Source: a bacterium (lineage in GTDB: Bacteria > Elusimicrobiota > Elusimicrobia > Elusimicrobiales > UBA9959). From it: DNA of 64,000 bases. The position numbers were made by a program, and so were the translations under genes. Below are positions 61,751 through 64,000 of this stretch, one piece after another (positions within the stretch are counted from its first letter, which is position 1; every line of letters begins with the position of its first letter). The notes below the pieces were generated by a model. It had not been told where the DNA came from. It saw only the letters and a list, made by a program, of their open reading frames with translations, and searched no databases. The stretch is from the NCBI GenBank assembly GCA_021811185.1, contig JAJZPL010000010.1:1-64000 (forward strand), written 5' to 3'.

Positions 61751-64000
61751 TTAAAGCGCCACCGCGCCGCGGCCTTCGGAGCCGTCTATCCGTATGTCCA
61801 TCGGGCGTTCGAAGCGCAGGTGGCGGATGTAGTTGAGCTCGGTCAGCGGCTTCTGCGCCGTAAGGCGTTCCCAGTTTATGAAGGCGTCGGGCCCGGTCTT
61901 GTGGATCGTGAGGTAGCCTAGGCCGAGCGAGGTCACGTTGTGGAAAAAGTGCGTCCCGTACGACGGGTCCACCACGAAGTCCCCGTAGGCGGCCTCTATG
62001 ATAACGCGCGAACCGGAGATGTGGTTCCATTTCACCGGGATGCCCAGCGCCGGATCGCTGGAGCCCCAGCGCCCCGGCCCGATGATCAGGTAAGGCCGCC
62101 CTTCCGCGCGCAGGCGCGCGTTCAGCTCGCCTATCTCGGCGGCGATCTCGCGGGTCTTCATGGAATCGAATTTTTCCGGGATCACGTAGACCAGGTCGGA
62201 GATATCGCGGTGGGCGCCGTTGCCCAGCGCCTGCTCGCTCAGGCACAGCAGGTTCTCCGGCTTCATGTCCTTCAGTGTAACCTTTTTTATCGGGCTGCGC
62301 GAGACCATCGGCCGCATCTGCAGGATATTGAAGGCGGCCTCGCCCGAAGCGGGGTCGTAGTCGCAGGCGAACTCCATCTCGATGTTGCCGCCCATGGCGT
62401 CCTTGCCCAGCGCGGAGATCGCGTTCAGGATGTCGGAAAGCGGCAGCGCCTCGTTCTTGAGGATCGGCGCGAAAGTTATGAGCCTGGGCCCCGGGTTCGA
62501 GATGCCGTCGTAAACCCGGTCGTCCCCGGCGGAGTAGGTGGAGCCGACCAGCTCCAGCGAGCCGTCCGCTTCCGCCTCGGGGATCCCGCAGGTGACGAGC
62601 GCGGGCTCTTCCTCGTAGCCCAGCGGGGCCACGCTCTCCGCGGTGGAGAGCGCGATGAACTCTTTCTGGGAATTGCTCAGGAAGTCCGCCAGCGTGGAGA
62701 ACTGGTGCAGGTTGTGCGGGTGCGCGGGGGAGAAACGCAGGGCGTTGTAGCCTTCCACAATGGTTTTGCCCAGGCCCAGCGCGATGTGCGCTATCGGGTC
62801 CTCGGCGCCCAGCGGCGGCACCGGGTAATAGTTGTAGGACTGCATCACCCCGGCGAAGGCCGGGTAGTAGCGGCCGCTCCCGCGCGGGCGGCCCACCACG
62901 CGCTGGATCACCACGGCCATTTTTTCCTCGTCGATGATCAGCGGGTTGAGCCTGCGGTAGGCGCGCGCCTCGCTGGAGAACACCGAGGCGTAAACGAATT
63001 TAATGGCCCGTTCCAGTTCCGCCAGCCGCGCGGCCGGGTCGGGGCTGCAGTTGGAGAGCATGTAGGTCTTGTAGACGCCGGCGAAGGGCTGGGTCTTGGA
63101 GTCCTCGAGCAGCGAGGAGGAGCGCACCGCCAGCGGTCCTTCCAGCTTCTCTATCACGGTCTCGAGGTCGCGCGTGACGTAGTCCGGCAGGCGCGCCTTC
63201 TCGAACACGGAGGCGATGTGGGCGCTGGAACTGTTCTCGTTGATCAGCGTCTCCAGCCCGTTCTGTTCCATGAAAAAATCGAACACGTCGGTGGCTATCA
63301 CGATGGTGTTGGGCACCGTCACCTTGACTCCGGGCCAGCGGCCCTCCAGCTCGGTCTTGCTGAGGAGAAAGTCCACGAACGCCAGCCCCCTGGCCTTGCC
63401 GCCGATGGAGCCCGCGCCTATCTTCACGAACGGCGTGCTGCTGTCGAACAGCTTGTGGTCGAACTTCAGCACCGTGCCCAACTGCGTCTTGTAGATGAAC
63501 TGGTGCAGCGTCTCGATCAGGTATTTGCGCAGGGCTTCCGGGTTGCCGAACTCGGAGATCTTCTTGGGGCGGATGTTGTAGGCCGCCTCGAACTCGGTGC
63601 GGGCCAGCAGCCACTTTGAGAAATGGTTGCGCCCGGCGTGGTAGAGCACGCTGTCTATGGGCACCACCTTGAGGAACTTCAGCATGGTGTGCAGGTCCGA
63701 CGCGCGGGCGAACTCGCCGCCGCCCTTGTCGGAGAATACGAAGTCGCCGAAGCCGAAGTAGCGCAGGATGAAGCCGCGCAGCTGCTTGGACAGGTCGGGC
63801 GCGGCTTTGTACATGAACGCGGCGCCCATGGCCCCGGCCTGGCCCGCGAACTTGGAATTGGAGGACTGCAGCAGCACGGGCATGTCCGGGTTGTCCGCCT
63901 TGATGCGGCGCGTCAGCTCCAGCCCGGCTTCCGGGTGGCAGACGCCGCCCTTTGGGTATTCTATGTCGCTGATCACGCCCAGCAGGTTGGCCTTGTACTT
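61751..64000 (-). CDS. Receiver-domain/PEP-synthase N-terminal-like protein, partial
   Basis: The frame is open to the right edge of the window, so the N-terminus is missing. The visible first residues GVISDIEYPKGG and the later MYKAAPDLS look like the second half of a response-regulator receiver domain: Asp before a loop and conserved Lys. The remainder has IGAGSIGGKARGLAF, GPLAVRSSSLLEDSKT and GPGRWGSSDPALG, matching the ATP/PEP-binding N-terminal domain of pyruvate-phosphate dikinase/PEP synthase. About 750 residues are visible. No swivelling phosphohistidine or PEP-mutase domain follows, so it is not a classical synthase; role unknown. Confidence 0.82.
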   Translation of the reverse strand, partial: KYKANLLGVISDIEYPKGGVCHPEAGLELTRRIKADNPDMPVLLQSSNSKFAGQAGAMGAAFMYKAAPDLSKQLRGFILRYFGFGDFVFSDKGGGEFARASDLHTMLKFLKVVPIDSVLYHAGRNHFSKWLLARTEFEAAYNIRPKKISEFGNPEALRKYLIETLHQFIYKTQLGTVLKFDHKLFDSSTPFVKIGAGSIGGKARGLAFVDFLLSKTELEGRWPGVKVTVPNTIVIATDVFDFFMEQNGLETLINENSSSAHIASVFEKARLPDYVTRDLETVIEKLEGPLAVRSSSLLEDSKTQPFAGVYKTYMLSNCSPDPAARLAELERAIKFVYASVFSSEARAYRRLNPLIIDEEKMAVVIQRVVGRPRGSGRYYPAFAGVMQSYNYYPVPPLGAEDPIAHIALGLGKTIVEGYNALRFSPAHPHNLHQFSTLADFLSNSQKEFIALSTAESVAPLGYEEEPALVTCGIPEAEADGSLELVGSTYSAGDDRVYDGISNPGPRLITFAPILKNEALPLSDILNAISALGKDAMGGNIEMEFACDYDPASGEAAFNILQMRPMVSRSPIKKVTLKDMKPENLLCLSEQALGNGAHRDISDLVYVIPEKFDSMKTREIAAEIGELNARLRAEGRPYLIIGPGRWGSSDPALGIPVKWNHISGSRVIIEAAYGDFVVDPSYGTHFFHNVTSLGLGYLTIHKTGPDAFINWERLTAQKPLTELNYIRHLRFERPMDIRIDGSEGRGAVAL

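Overview
The window comes from a Gram-negative bacterium with GC-rich genes, AT-rich promoters and dense operons in which ATGA-type stop/start overlaps are common. Several families point to an uncultivated lineage such as Elusimicrobiota or a relative: a GspG-like single pilin, a PorV/PorQ-type outer-membrane protein, FN3/FlgD-like secreted proteins, a Bacteroides/Bacillus-type menaquinone fumarate reductase, butyrate kinase and LuxC/LuxE homologues. That placement is an inference from gene content, because no rRNA gene is present. I saw no tRNA, CRISPR array or complete insertion sequence. No gene-free stretch exceeds 300 bases.

Bases 1-16300 are a surface-polysaccharide region. The left edge holds the end of an O-antigen ligase/polymerase-like gene and a GT2 glycosyltransferase. 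A tightly overlapped minus-strand operon (1476-6685) follows, with three methyltransferases, two GT4 glycosyltransferases and a CDP-alcohol phosphatidyltransferase that lacks the last Asp of its motif. From 6819 a plus-strand run encodes a Wzx-like flippase, a GT4, a small odd ORF, a large membrane protein, an asparagine synthetase fused to a GT9 glycosyltransferase, two methyltransferases and a WbqC-like protein. It ends at a strong terminator. Sampled lines suggest GC is lower in the first 11 kb than further on.

Bases 16340-20272 are a thiamine operon, thiC-thiD-thiE plus an AIR-synthase/ThiL-like gene broken by a frameshift. It is preceded by a TPP riboswitch with an apparent terminator as its expression platform. 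Bases 20299-27662 hold a minus-strand run: succinate dehydrogenase/fumarate reductase C-A-B, class I fumarase, an ankyrin lipoprotein, a pilin-like protein and a membrane metallophosphoesterase.

Bases 27802-32906 encode a very large secreted NHL/FN3/transglutaminase-like/TPR protein and two envelope proteins. Bases 33008-38017 hold the most unusual cluster: a GNAT-like protein, a LuxE acyl-protein synthetase and a LuxC acyl reductase fused to a PaaK-type adenylating domain. Together these look like a carboxylic-acid reductase system without luciferase. Methionyl-tRNA synthetase follows.

Bases 39850-45000 carry a lower-GC membrane glycosyltransferase-like gene, an RcpC/CpaB-like protein, a YhcH-family protein, an M29 aminopeptidase and a nucleotide-transporter-like membrane protein. 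Bases 44997-49609 pair a PorV/PorQ-like protein with a ten-repeat FN3 protein ending in a FlgD-like domain. Bases 49748-53502 contain a DUF4185-like protein, butyrate kinase, phosphate butyryltransferase and a SEC-C protein.

The rest holds secreted proteins, a transmembrane TPR-Ser/Thr kinase, MarC, a perfect 26-bp inverted repeat that looks like a REP/MITE-type element, threonine dehydrogenase, two envelope proteins and the incomplete gene of a receiver/PEP-synthase-like protein at the right edge.
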